Source of the DNA: Helicobacter sp. 11S02596-1
Lineage (GTDB): Bacteria > Campylobacterota > Campylobacteria > Campylobacterales > Helicobacteraceae
Direction: 5' to 3'
Length of the DNA: 64,000 bases
Assembly: GCF_002272825.1 (NCBI RefSeq)
Contig: NZ_MLAM01000011.1
Location: 1 to 64,000 of the forward strand
Below the pieces are notes generated by a model. The model saw only the letters and a list, made by a program, of their open reading frames with translations. It did not search any database and was not told the DNA's origin. The first letter of the stretch is position 1, and each line of letters starts with the position of its first letter. Both the position numbers and the translations under genes were made by a program. Positions 18,138 through 26,095 of the stretch are shown here, piece after piece.

Positions 18138-18716
18138 ATGAAAAAAATTAAAAAAATCTTCATTACCAGCGTTTGCTTGTTGTGCCTAAATCAAGCAACG
18201 CAGGGCGATTCACAAATGAGCTCACAAGAGAGTTTGCCACAGAAGCCCCCAAGATTGTTTTTGAAAACCGATGTCAGGGGGCTATACGCTTGGGGTCCTT
18301 ATGGGGATTATCTCAGAACAATCAAATTGCCCGATACCAATCGGGTCCAAATGCCAAATTTACCGGTGTATAATCGAGACTACAAGGTGGTCCTAGGCTA
18401 CAAACATTATTTTGGTCTCAATTCACGATTTAGAATTTGTGCGGTGCTTGGCTGCAAAAATCAAGACAACTTGATAGATCACATCAATAAATACCAATAT
18501 AAAAAGTTTGAACCAAAATGCCGTAGAACCCGTTTTATCTTCAATGTGGAGCATAGATATATTGATACGCCCATACTCAGAGCGCCAAAAGATGAGATTG
18601 GGGGCAAGATGGGCGGACCGCCCCCGCAAAATATCCAAAATCAAAGCGTTGGGGGCATACCCAATCCATCTACTGAACCTGCGGTTAGGTTTCGATGGGA
18701 GGTGGATATAAAATGA
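18138..18716 (+). CDS. Divergent or degenerate outer-membrane protein paralogue
   Basis: The 192-residue product sits inside the omp cluster and keeps the family N-terminus (MKKIKKIFITSVCLLCLNQATQG signal) and one central motif (VVLGYKHYFGLNSRFR, comparable to LGYEQYFNPYIGLR in its neighbour). The second half is unlike the family. It is Pro/Gly-rich, contains cysteines (CAVLGCKNQ, EPKCRR), lacks the IELGxRIP segment and ends in ...RWEVDIK instead of an aromatic residue. It may be a decaying copy or a protein with a changed role. The reading frame itself is intact. Confidence 0.65.
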   Translation: MKKIKKIFITSVCLLCLNQATQGDSQMSSQESLPQKPPRLFLKTDVRGLYAWGPYGDYLRTIKLPDTNRVQMPNLPVYNRDYKVVLGYKHYFGLNSRFRICAVLGCKNQDNLIDHINKYQYKKFEPKCRRTRFIFNVEHRYIDTPILRAPKDEIGGKMGGPPPQNIQNQSVGGIPNPSTEPAVRFRWEVDIK

Positions 18717-18787
18717 GGATTTTATAGCCTAGATTTTTGTGCATTCATACGCATTCATTCTAAAAATATTAAAACAAAGGATTCAAA

Positions 18788-19456
18788 ATGTGGGATATTA
18801 AAAAAATTTTTATAGCAGGTGCTTGTTTGTTCGCAATGCAAACCAATGCGCTCCTAGCAGAAGATTCGATCGCAAGCCAAAGGTCAGGATTGTTTATCGG
18901 ACCTGAAATCGGGGGATCAATCGCTTATGTATGGGATGCAGAAAAAGATGGTCCTAAACCAACTGGAGAATATTCTTATGTCACTCCCGATCCGACATTC
19001 AATATTCTTTTGGGGGGCAAGATCGGTTGGCAACAATATTTCAACGCCTACAATGGTTTGCGGGCGTATGGTGTTTTTAATTGGGTAAATTTCAAATTTC
19101 CCAATATCGAAAAAACCGATAGTTTTCTCAAATATAGTATCAATCTCGATTATGTCGTGAGTTTTTCAAAAGAAAAAAGCTATTGGGGAATGTTTGCTGG
19201 CTTGGGCTATCAATGGGTGCAGTCCAAAACGCTTAGCGACTTAAAAAAAGCGCTCCCATATATAGACGAATTTGATAGTGTCAATAACAATGGTCTGCTT
19301 ATCAATATAGGGGTTTTGGAAAATATCGATGAACACCATCAAATCGAAGCAGGCATTCGCATACCTGTGTATTATTATGCCAAAGGCGAAGATGAAGTCT
19401 CTACTAACACACTCAGAAGCCTAGATATTTATCTTGCTTATAATTATAAATTTTAA
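18788..19456 (+). CDS. Helicobacter-type outer-membrane protein
   Basis: This 222-residue paralogue has a signal peptide ending at ALLAED, SGLFIGPEIGGSIAY, KIGWQQYFNAYNGLRAYGVF, GLGYQWVQSKTL, HHQIEAGIRIPVY and YLAYNYKF at the C-terminus. AAAGGA precedes the start. Compared with its neighbours, the main differences fall in presumed loops (residues 40-65 and 145-170). It shares its closest N-terminal pattern with the gene at 19574. Confidence 0.85.
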   Translation: MWDIKKIFIAGACLFAMQTNALLAEDSIASQRSGLFIGPEIGGSIAYVWDAEKDGPKPTGEYSYVTPDPTFNILLGGKIGWQQYFNAYNGLRAYGVFNWVNFKFPNIEKTDSFLKYSINLDYVVSFSKEKSYWGMFAGLGYQWVQSKTLSDLKKALPYIDEFDSVNNNGLLINIGVLENIDEHHQIEAGIRIPVYYYAKGEDEVSTNTLRSLDIYLAYNYKF

Positions 19457-19490
19457 GCTTCTAAATTTTAAGCCCTAAAATTTTAAGCCT
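19446..19490 (+). repeat. Three short direct repeats at an omp 3' end
   Basis: AATTTTAAGC-like words occur three times, the first containing the last codon and stop of the omp gene ending at 19456. This looks like slipped-strand amplification of the gene end. Confidence 0.6.
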
Positions 19491-19496
19491 TTTGGA

Positions 19497-19532
19497 GCTT
19501 TGAGAAAATCGGGCAAATCGCCCGCTCAAAGC
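19497..19532 (+). other. Strong two-part hairpin between omp genes
   Basis: GCTTTGAG (19497-19504) pairs with CTCAAAGC (19525-19532), and the inner CGGGC (19510-19514) pairs with GCCCG (19520-19524), with a five-base bulge on one side. No T-run follows, so it is not a standard terminator. It could limit read-through or stabilise the upstream mRNA. Confidence 0.6.
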
Positions 19533-19573
19533 CCGCAATCATAGATAATCTCAAATACAACTAAGGCAAACCA

Positions 19574-20242
19574 ATGAAAAATATCAGAAAAATTCTCCTT
19601 GTGAGTGCTTGTCTATTTGCAATCCATACCACTGCCCTTTTGGCACAAAATACCATCGCTAGCGAAAAATCAGGATTATTTATCGGGGCAGGAATCGGCG
19701 GTGCGATGGGTTATGGCGGGATAGCAACATTTGGCGATAATGCCCATTTTGAAGAACATAATTCTTTGAGTATGCTACTAGGCACAAGGATTGGCTACCA
19801 GCAATATTTCAACGCCTACAATGGGATCAGGGCGTATACGACATTTGATTACACGTATTTCAACCTACCCTCAAGCAATTCAAAAAAAGCAACCAGTCTT
19901 TTTGAAACAGGGATCAATCTGGATTATTTGATTGATTTTACAAAGTCCCAAAGCCCTTGGGGTGCGTTTGTGGGTATAGGGTATCACTGGGTGCAATCAA
20001 AACTATTTGATGAATACAAAAAAGAAGCACGCCTTATCTCTGGAGATACAAAAGTAAAAAAAGTTAGCAATGGCGCCACTATCAATCTAGGGGTCTCAAA
20101 AACTTTCAACATTCACCACCATATAGAGCTGGGCGCACGGGTGCAACCATCGTCTTATTTTATAGAAATGAAAGATAAAAATAACAGCATAGAGGATCGG
20201 GATTACATCAATATCTATCTTGCCTACAATTATTTATTTTAG
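19574..20242 (+). CDS. Helicobacter-type outer-membrane protein
   Basis: This 222-residue paralogue has a signal peptide ending at ALLAQN, SGLFIGAGIGGAMGYGG, RIGYQQYFNAYNGIRAYTTFDY, GIGYHWVQS, HHHIELGARVQPS and C-terminal YLAYNYLF. AAGG precedes the start. It is the last of the cluster; the next gene is an unrelated transporter after a 209-base AT-rich spacer. A surface role is inferred from the family. Confidence 0.85.
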   Translation: MKNIRKILLVSACLFAIHTTALLAQNTIASEKSGLFIGAGIGGAMGYGGIATFGDNAHFEEHNSLSMLLGTRIGYQQYFNAYNGIRAYTTFDYTYFNLPSSNSKKATSLFETGINLDYLIDFTKSQSPWGAFVGIGYHWVQSKLFDEYKKEARLISGDTKVKKVSNGATINLGVSKTFNIHHHIELGARVQPSSYFIEMKDKNNSIEDRDYINIYLAYNYLF

Positions 20243-20451
20243 ACATTTTTCAAAAAGGGCGGGTATTTATAGAGAGATATGCCGATGGGTTATCAAATAC
20301 CCCGCCTACAAATCTAAATTAAATTATTATATACATATTACCCGTAAAAGTTATTATTATAAAACTATTATCGTTATTTAAACCATCAAATGTATTATCT
20401 AAATATTACACTCATTGCGTTATGCTTTCTAAAATTTCCAAAAGGGGAGCG

Positions 20452-21342
20452 ATGAAAAAAGAAACGATATTTGGTGCTTTGATGGTGCTATCGATGCTTT
20501 TTTGGGGACTAGCCTGGCCCATCTCAAAAATGATGACTGCCTACATCTCTCCTTATGAAGTCGCTGCGATCCGCTACGCCCTGGTGAGTCTTTCATTGAT
20601 TCCTGTGATGGTATTTTTACACATCCCTTTCAAACTACCCAAACAATCGCTTGTATCGATTTTTCTGGTGTGTGTTTTTAATGTTCTTTACACACTGGCA
20701 TTTTATGTGGGGCTATCCTTTGGTAATGCCGGCATTGCTGGGGTTATCGTTGCCACGCTATCGCCCATCATCGCTTCTGCGATTGGGAGTTTTATCCATC
20801 ATTACACCTTATCGCGCCCCCAAAAGATTGGCTTATTTTTTGGCGTGATTTCAGGCTGTTTTTTGATGCGTGTCGATGATATTGGCTTGCTTTTGAGTCC
20901 ATTCAATCTGATTTTTTTGGCTGCTGCGTTTCTGTATGCTGCTATCAGCCTTGCTTCAAAAACCGCTACAACACACATCGATCCGATTTCGCTAAATTTT
21001 TACTCCTCGCTCTTTGTTTTTGTAGCGTTTTTGCCCTCATTTTTCTTTTTTGATCCCAAAGAATTGCTCGGGCTTGATTATAAATTTTGGTTTTATGTTT
21101 TTATTGCCTCATTGATTTCGACCACCTTTGCCACAACGATTTTTTACAAAGGTATCGGCATATTGGGCATAACAAAGGGCGGTAGTTTTATGTTGCTCGT
21201 GCCTGTCTTTGCGCTCTTACTTTCCTGGCTTCTCTTAGGAGAAATCCCCACCACCAGCACCCTTATTGGCGGGGCAATAGCAATGATAGGGGTTTATCTT
21301 ATCAATTTTTTCAGACCCTTTCGTTTTAGCTCTAAAAAATAA
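20452..21342 (+). CDS. EamA/DMT-superfamily transporter
   Basis: The 296-residue integral membrane protein has ten predicted hydrophobic segments in two repeated halves, with the EamA-type opening 'MLFWGLAWPISKMM..SPYEVAAIRY' and the second-half pattern ending 'LLGEIPTTSTLIGGAIAMIGVYLINF'. It is a probable inner-membrane exporter of metabolites; the substrate cannot be told. I start at 20452, next to AAGGGGAG, rather than at the in-frame ATG 20422, which lacks a ribosome site. It converges with pycB, with stop codons abutting at 21342/21343. Confidence 0.85.
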   Translation: MKKETIFGALMVLSMLFWGLAWPISKMMTAYISPYEVAAIRYALVSLSLIPVMVFLHIPFKLPKQSLVSIFLVCVFNVLYTLAFYVGLSFGNAGIAGVIVATLSPIIASAIGSFIHHYTLSRPQKIGLFFGVISGCFLMRVDDIGLLLSPFNLIFLAAAFLYAAISLASKTATTHIDPISLNFYSSLFVFVAFLPSFFFFDPKELLGLDYKFWFYVFIASLISTTFATTIFYKGIGILGITKGGSFMLLVPVFALLLSWLLLGEIPTTSTLIGGAIAMIGVYLINFFRPFRFSSKK

Positions 21343-23133
21343 TCACTCCATCACCACCAGCACATCATCAGCTTGCACGCTAGCACCCTCCTGGACATAG
21401 ATCGCTTTGATTTTCCCATCAAGAACAGCTTGGATCTCATTTTCCATTTTCATCGCTTCTAATATCCCCAAAACATCGCCTGTTTTCACACAATCCCCTA
21501 CTTTGACAAAAAGGCGATTGAGCGTGCCGGGCATTGGTGAGAGGATGGCATTTTTTGGATCGATATTTTTGAGATATTCTGAATCTTTAGCGCCTTTATC
21601 ATCGTTTGAATCCGAAGCATTCTTTTTGCCAAATGCGACATTTTTGGTTTGATTGCCGATTTTAAGTTCCATTGTTTTTTCTTGCCCCCCAGATACCCCG
21701 CAAAATACGACGTGGTAGTTTTCTCCATTGACATTCACATCAAATGCTTGGGGGATTTTCAAATCATCTTTTTGGCTTTCTTCAAGACTTTCAGGCACAA
21801 GATTGCCCGCATTGCGTTGCTCCAAAAACGCCTTTGCCACGCCTGCAAACATCGCATATGAAATCACATCGGTGGGGCTTTTGGCAAATTCTTTTGCCTC
21901 TTTTGTAGCATTAGGCAACTCATCGCTTAGCAAATCCGCAGGGCGGGCGCTAAAAATCTCTTCGCCCTGACTTAAGATCTTGTCTTTGAGGGCTTGAGAA
22001 ATCGGTGCGGGGGTTTTGCCATAAAGCCCTTTGATGAGATTTTTTGATTCCTTAGTAATCTGGGCATAAGGGTTGCCTGAAAGGACATTCAAAACCGCTT
22101 GCGTGCCTACAATCTGGCTAGATGGCGTGACCAAAGGCGGGTAACCAAAATCTTTCCTGACATTGGGAATCTCTTGCAAAACCGCATCCATTTTATCGAG
22201 TGCATTTTGTTCTTTGAGCTGATTGGCAAGATTTGAAATCATCCCGCCGGGAATCTGGCTCAAAAGCACCCGTGTATCGATTTGATTATATATCGATTCA
22301 AAGCGCTTGTATTTGGTTCTGTTTTTCCTTAGAATCTCTGCGGCTGCTTCCATCTTGGGGAGTTCCAAACCACTATCATACGCACTCCCTTGCAATGCGA
22401 CTACCATTGATTGGGTGCAAGGGTGGCTTGTGCCCTCTGCAAACGCTGAATTAGCAAGATCCAATATATCCACGCCCGCTTCCAAAGCTTTGAGATGTGT
22501 CCCAAAAGCAAAGCCCGCTGTCGAATGCGTATGCAAGCTTAGCGTTGCCCCGACTTCTTCCTTGAGTGCTTTGACCAAGACAAACGCATCCATCGGTGTT
22601 AGCAAACCCGCCATATCCTTGATAGCCAAAGAATCACACCCCATCTCTACGAGTGTTTTGGCATAAGCTACAAAGCCAGAAACCGAATGCACGGGCGAAG
22701 TGGTGTAGCAAATCGCGCCTTGGGCGTGTTTGCCGTGTTTTTTCACCGCTTCGATAGAGGTTTTGAGATTTCTTGCGTCATTGAGGGCGTCAAAAACCCT
22801 AAAAATATCCATCCCTGCCCCTGCGCTCAATGCGATAAATTCCTTGACGACATCATCGGCATAGTGGCGATACCCCACGAGATTTTGCCCACGAAGCAAC
22901 ATTTGTAATGACGTGGTTTTAAAAATTTCTTTTAGCTTAGCTAAGCGCTCAAACGGGTCTTCCTTGAGATAACGCAAGCACGTATCATAAGTCGCCCCAC
23001 CCCAAACCTCAACACTATAAAACCCTACTTCCTCAAACAACCTGGCTGCCTCAAGCATATCCTTAGTCCTCAAGCGGGTCGCTATCAAGGATTGATGCCC
23101 ATCACGCAAACTATTTTCTGTAATCTTTACCAT
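21343..23133 (-). CDS. pycB: Pyruvate carboxylase subunit B (carboxyltransferase plus biotinyl domain)
   Basis: The 596-residue protein has an HMGL-like carboxyltransferase domain with TENSLRDGHQSL (metal-binding Asp), SLAIKDMAGLLTP (the Lys that is carboxylated) and LHTHSTAG. A conserved linker domain follows, then a C-terminal biotinyl domain with the biotin-accepting Lys in LEAMKMENE. In Campylobacter the same architecture is PycB, which works with a separate biotin carboxylase (PycA, not in this window) to make oxaloacetate from pyruvate. An oxaloacetate decarboxylase alpha role is the alternative. No decarboxylase membrane subunits are nearby. The start at 23133 follows AAGGAGG by ten bases. 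Confidence 0.88.
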   Translation of the reverse strand: MVKITENSLRDGHQSLIATRLRTKDMLEAARLFEEVGFYSVEVWGGATYDTCLRYLKEDPFERLAKLKEIFKTTSLQMLLRGQNLVGYRHYADDVVKEFIALSAGAGMDIFRVFDALNDARNLKTSIEAVKKHGKHAQGAICYTTSPVHSVSGFVAYAKTLVEMGCDSLAIKDMAGLLTPMDAFVLVKALKEEVGATLSLHTHSTAGFAFGTHLKALEAGVDILDLANSAFAEGTSHPCTQSMVVALQGSAYDSGLELPKMEAAAEILRKNRTKYKRFESIYNQIDTRVLLSQIPGGMISNLANQLKEQNALDKMDAVLQEIPNVRKDFGYPPLVTPSSQIVGTQAVLNVLSGNPYAQITKESKNLIKGLYGKTPAPISQALKDKILSQGEEIFSARPADLLSDELPNATKEAKEFAKSPTDVISYAMFAGVAKAFLEQRNAGNLVPESLEESQKDDLKIPQAFDVNVNGENYHVVFCGVSGGQEKTMELKIGNQTKNVAFGKKNASDSNDDKGAKDSEYLKNIDPKNAILSPMPGTLNRLFVKVGDCVKTGDVLGILEAMKMENEIQAVLDGKIKAIYVQEGASVQADDVLVVME

Positions 23134-23205
23134 TATCTTAATGCCTCCTTTATTTTGCTGTTTGTGTTTGATTGTATCAAAAAAGCCCACTCACTCCCAA
23201 GCACC

Positions 23206-23943
23206 CTAATGGACTGCATAGGTCAAAATCGTCGCATTTCCAAGCATTTTGTGTCCCAAAAATTCCAAATCCTCACTCTCTATAGCCTCAAGGGCACTAT
23301 CAGGGCAAAGGCTCAACTCACGCAAATAAACCCCCCGATAATGCTTGGCATAATGGCTGACTTTTTTGCCATTTTTGAGGAACTCGATACGGGTGTGTGG
23401 GGATTTGATAGGATAAGCTTTGGCATAAATCTCGGCACGCAAATCCAATATCTTTTCACCCTCCAAGGACTTATCAAGCAATGGGGAAAGTTTTTGATAA
23501 AAATCACACAGATTAAAATCTCTAAACTTAAAATTTTGATTGCATTTATAAAAAGGCAATATATCGCTTGAGCGCACCATCCCAAAAAGATTGCTAAAAA
23601 TAAAAACATTTTTCAATATAAAATCTTGTGCCTCTAAAGGAAGCTCATCAAAATCCAAAGCCTTAAAAGCTACGCCAGAATACAATCTGATGGCTTGCAT
23701 TCGGCTTGTTTTGCCTAGATGGGTGCATAACGACAGCTCTTCAAGGCTACTATTGAGATTTTTGACACCAAATAGCCTGGCAACCACGCTGTCATCCTCG
23801 CTCAAAATCTCACGATAACGGGCGATATGCTCGCTAAGAACGCTCCCACTAGAAGCCAGATGATCCAAAAAAGTAAAATTATCTTTGTCTGAAATGATTT
23901 GAGAAGTCTTTTTCCCTTCGCTGGGGCTGAATAATATCTTCAA
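23206..23943 (-). CDS. yaaA: YaaA-family peroxide-stress protein
   Basis: I assign TTG at 23943 as the start. AAGGAG lies seven bases upstream, the protein then begins MKILFSPSEGKK as in this family, and the gene no longer overlaps the divergent gene at 23993. The 245-residue product has the family pattern FSPSEGKK, LFGVKNLNSS, YSGVAFKALDFDELP and KNGKKVSHYAKHYRGVYLREL near the C-terminus. In E. coli YaaA lowers free iron during hydrogen peroxide stress and binds DNA. The role here is inferred from the family. Confidence 0.85.
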   Translation of the reverse strand: MKILFSPSEGKKTSQIISDKDNFTFLDHLASSGSVLSEHIARYREILSEDDSVVARLFGVKNLNSSLEELSLCTHLGKTSRMQAIRLYSGVAFKALDFDELPLEAQDFILKNVFIFSNLFGMVRSSDILPFYKCNQNFKFRDFNLCDFYQKLSPLLDKSLEGEKILDLRAEIYAKAYPIKSPHTRIEFLKNGKKVSHYAKHYRGVYLRELSLCPDSALEAIESEDLEFLGHKMLGNATILTYAVH

Positions 23944-23992
23944 TTTTAGTCTCCTTTTGGTATGATTATACATAATTTTTTTAGGAGAACCG

Positions 23993-24541
23993 ATGAATAA
24001 ACTAGCTTCTGTCGTGCATATCATCCACGCCCTTTATCTCTGGCTGATCGGCTTGAGTATCGGGGCAATGATCGTTTCAGGAGCCATTGTGGCACCGATT
24101 ATCTTCGACGCCTATTCTTTTTTGCCCGATTTAGGTATCACCAAATACGACTCCGGAATCCTGATGACCCAGATTTTCCTTAGGCTTAATCTTCTACTCA
24201 ATGCGACTGCTATCATTATTATTATCTATGAACTCCTTGCTTTCAAGGCATCATTTAAGCCATCATTCTTGCTATTGGCGGTGAATGCACTCAGTGTGGT
24301 GTTGATTTTTGTTTTTACCCTCTACTACACCCCGCAAATACTCGAAGCCCAAAATATGGGTGCTGCCTACACGGCTACACCGGAATTTGACGCACTCCAT
24401 ACCCAAAGTGAATATTTATTTAAAATCTTATTGGCAACCCTTAGTATTTCTTTTCTCTATAGAATTGTTCTTTTGTCCTCCAAACCCGCCCATCAAACAC
24501 CCAAAACAACGACCCGCTCCACTCGGAAAAAATCTGTTTAA
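23993..24541 (+). CDS. DUF4149 membrane protein
   Basis: The 182-residue protein has four hydrophobic segments. The first contains the DUF4149-like 'ALYLWLIGLSIGAMIVSGAIVAPIIF', and a loop 'ENMGAAYTATPEFDALHTQSEYLFK'-like stretch precedes the last segment (my reading: QNMGAAYTATPEFDALH). The basic tail is STRKKSV. AGGAGA lies upstream of the ATG. It diverges from yaaA with 49 bases between. The family function is unknown. Confidence 0.75.
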   Translation: MNKLASVVHIIHALYLWLIGLSIGAMIVSGAIVAPIIFDAYSFLPDLGITKYDSGILMTQIFLRLNLLLNATAIIIIIYELLAFKASFKPSFLLLAVNALSVVLIFVFTLYYTPQILEAQNMGAAYTATPEFDALHTQSEYLFKILLATLSISFLYRIVLLSSKPAHQTPKTTTRSTRKKSV

Positions 24542-24908
24542 ATAAAGCCTAATTTTCAAGGTATTTTTTAAATCCTTTGATCCATTGGGTTGCTAAAAAA
24601 TATCTAAATACTAAGATTCAAAGGTTTTTTAAATCCTTTTTAGGCAAGCTCACTAGGTATTCCAATCAGTCTTTAGACAAAAACATCGCAGTTTATTGTT
24701 GCAATGTATTAAATTTTGCCACAACCTGACCTTTAGGATTTGAGATTCTGCTAAATTTTTTGGCAATCAAGCATTTCACAACCAATCAAAATAGAAATAA
24801 AAGATAATTTTTTAGGGGATTTTTTGTCTGATTTGTCTCAATGGATGGGGTTTAATTTTTTAGAAATTAAAAAAGGCTCTCAAGGCAAAACCTTGAGATA
24901 AAGACAGC
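24542..24908. other. 367-base spacer between convergent genes
   Basis: It contains a pair of short direct repeats (AAGG..TTTTTTAAATCCTTT near 24558-24578 and 24621-24640) and, at the right end, the rplT terminator. No gene is seen. Confidence 0.5.
24866..24898 (-). terminator. Rho-independent terminator of the rplT operon
   Basis: On the minus strand CTCAAGG (24897-24891) pairs with CCTTGAG (24885-24879) around a five-base loop, followed by AGCC and a run of six T. It lies 11 bases beyond the rplT stop codon. Confidence 0.85.
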
Positions 24909-25259
24909 TTAGAGAGATTTTTTGGCACTTTCGGCAATCTTGGCAAATGCAACGGGATCATTCATCGCCATATCAGCAAGGATTTTTCTATCCAAATCAA
25001 TATTGGATAATTTTAACGCGTGCATAAATTTGGAATAGCTAATGCCATTGATACGGCAAGCTGCATTGATACGCACGATCCACAAACTCCTAAAATCTCG
25101 TTTTTTCTGCTTTCTGTCTCTAAAGGCATAATACATACTTCTTTCAAGCTGTTCTTTTGCTTTTCGGAAGTGCTTTCTCCTACCACTATAAAAGCCTCTG
25201 GCGAGCTTTAAAATCTTTTTATGTCTTCTTCTTCTAACAACACCTGTTTTTACTCTCAT
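24909..25259 (-). CDS. rplT: Large ribosomal subunit protein L20
   Basis: The 116-residue basic protein has the L20 pattern: [54 protein letters not shown], INAACRxNGxSYSxFM. It is the last gene of the conserved thrS-infC-rpmI-rplT order seen in H. pylori (HP0123-HP0126) and is followed by a clear terminator. The 82-base gap to rpmI contains small hairpins on the transcript (CCCTT/AAGGG and ACCTA/TAGGT), possibly a leader for translational control. Confidence 0.97.
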   Translation of the reverse strand: MRVKTGVVRRRRHKKILKLARGFYSGRRKHFRKAKEQLERSMYYAFRDRKQKKRDFRSLWIVRINAACRINGISYSKFMHALKLSNIDLDRKILADMAMNDPVAFAKIAESAKKSL

Positions 25260-25341
25260 ATTTTTCTCCTTGACCTAATTGCTAGGTGCAGTCTAATGAC
25301 TAATCTTTCCCTTATTTGAAGGGGAGCCACTTTCTTGTCTT

Positions 25342-25536
25342 TTAGGCTTTGCAAAGCATTGCCTTGACAGAGTCGATATTCGCACTATGGACATAGTGGG
25401 GGGCATTGAGATTGGCTTTTCGTTTCTGGCTTTTTTTAGTCAAAATATGACTTTTAAAAGCACTGCCACGTTTGATAAGATTTTTTTTAACCTTAAAACG
25501 CTTCAACGCACCACGATTTGTTTTCATCTTTGGCAT
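25342..25536 (-). CDS. rpmI: Large ribosomal subunit protein L35
   Basis: The 64-residue protein starts [16 protein letters not shown] at 25536, preceded by AAGGAG. The open frame extends upstream, but that part has no L35 similarity and overlaps infC. It has the typical L35 composition (about one third Lys/Arg) and the '[16 protein letters not shown]' segment. It lies 43 bases after infC. Confidence 0.96.
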   Translation of the reverse strand: MPKMKTNRGALKRFKVKKNLIKRGSAFKSHILTKKSQKRKANLNAPHYVHSANIDSVKAMLCKA

Positions 25537-25579
25537 TGTCGTTCTCCTTTCATAAGATTGATTTTTTATTTCTTTACTG

Positions 25580-26095
25580 CTATTTCTTTTTAGGCACAAA
25601 CAGCCACGAAACATATCTGCCCTCTGTTTTGGGTTCTTTTTCAGGCACGGCAATATCTTCCATCATCGCACCGACACGTTCCAAAACAATGAGCCCCACT
25701 CGTGGATCGTTATTTTCACGCCCTTTCAAAACAACTTTAAACTTTACGTGTTTGCTTTCCTCGATAAACTCTCGGGCGTGCTTGACCTTATAATTGATGT
25801 CATTTTGAGCGATTTGGGTAGAAAGCTTGATTTCTTTGATTTCAATCTGCTTTTGCTTTTTTTTGGCTTCTTTGAGCTTTTTTTCGTTTTGATAGCGAAA
25901 CTTTCCATAATCCATCACCTTACACACCGGTGGCTTGGCATTAGGCGAAATCAGCACCAAATCCAATCCCTTGGAATTGGCAATCTTTTGGGCTTCCATC
26001 GAAGAGATGATACCAAACACTTCCCCCTCATCTCCAACACACCGCACTTGTGGAAAATTGATTTCCTCGTTTAACAATACTTCTTCTTTACTCAA
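25580..26095 (-). CDS. infC: Translation initiation factor IF-3
   Basis: The 171-residue protein carries the IF-3 signature patterns: [19 protein letters not shown] near the start, [16 protein letters not shown] and [23 protein letters not shown]. It starts with TTG, and that start codon overlaps the thrS stop (TTGA), with GAGGT seven bases upstream. IF-3 genes often use rare start codons through which IF-3 controls its own synthesis. Using TTG fits that habit, although TTG starts are common in this window. Confidence 0.95.
   Translation of the reverse strand: MSKEEVLLNEEINFPQVRCVGDEGEVFGIISSMEAQKIANSKGLDLVLISPNAKPPVCKVMDYGKFRYQNEKKLKEAKKKQKQIEIKEIKLSTQIAQNDINYKVKHAREFIEESKHVKFKVVLKGRENNDPRVGLIVLERVGAMMEDIAVPEKEPKTEGRYVSWLFVPKKK

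Noticed and set aside
20422-20451. Upstream ATG as the start of the EamA transporter
   Set aside because: No ribosome site, whereas ATG 20452 has AAGGGGAG directly before it.
23092-23571. Plus-strand open frame of 159 codons across the yaaA and pycB ends
   Set aside because: It lies antisense to well-supported family proteins, has no ribosome site and its translation matches no pattern.
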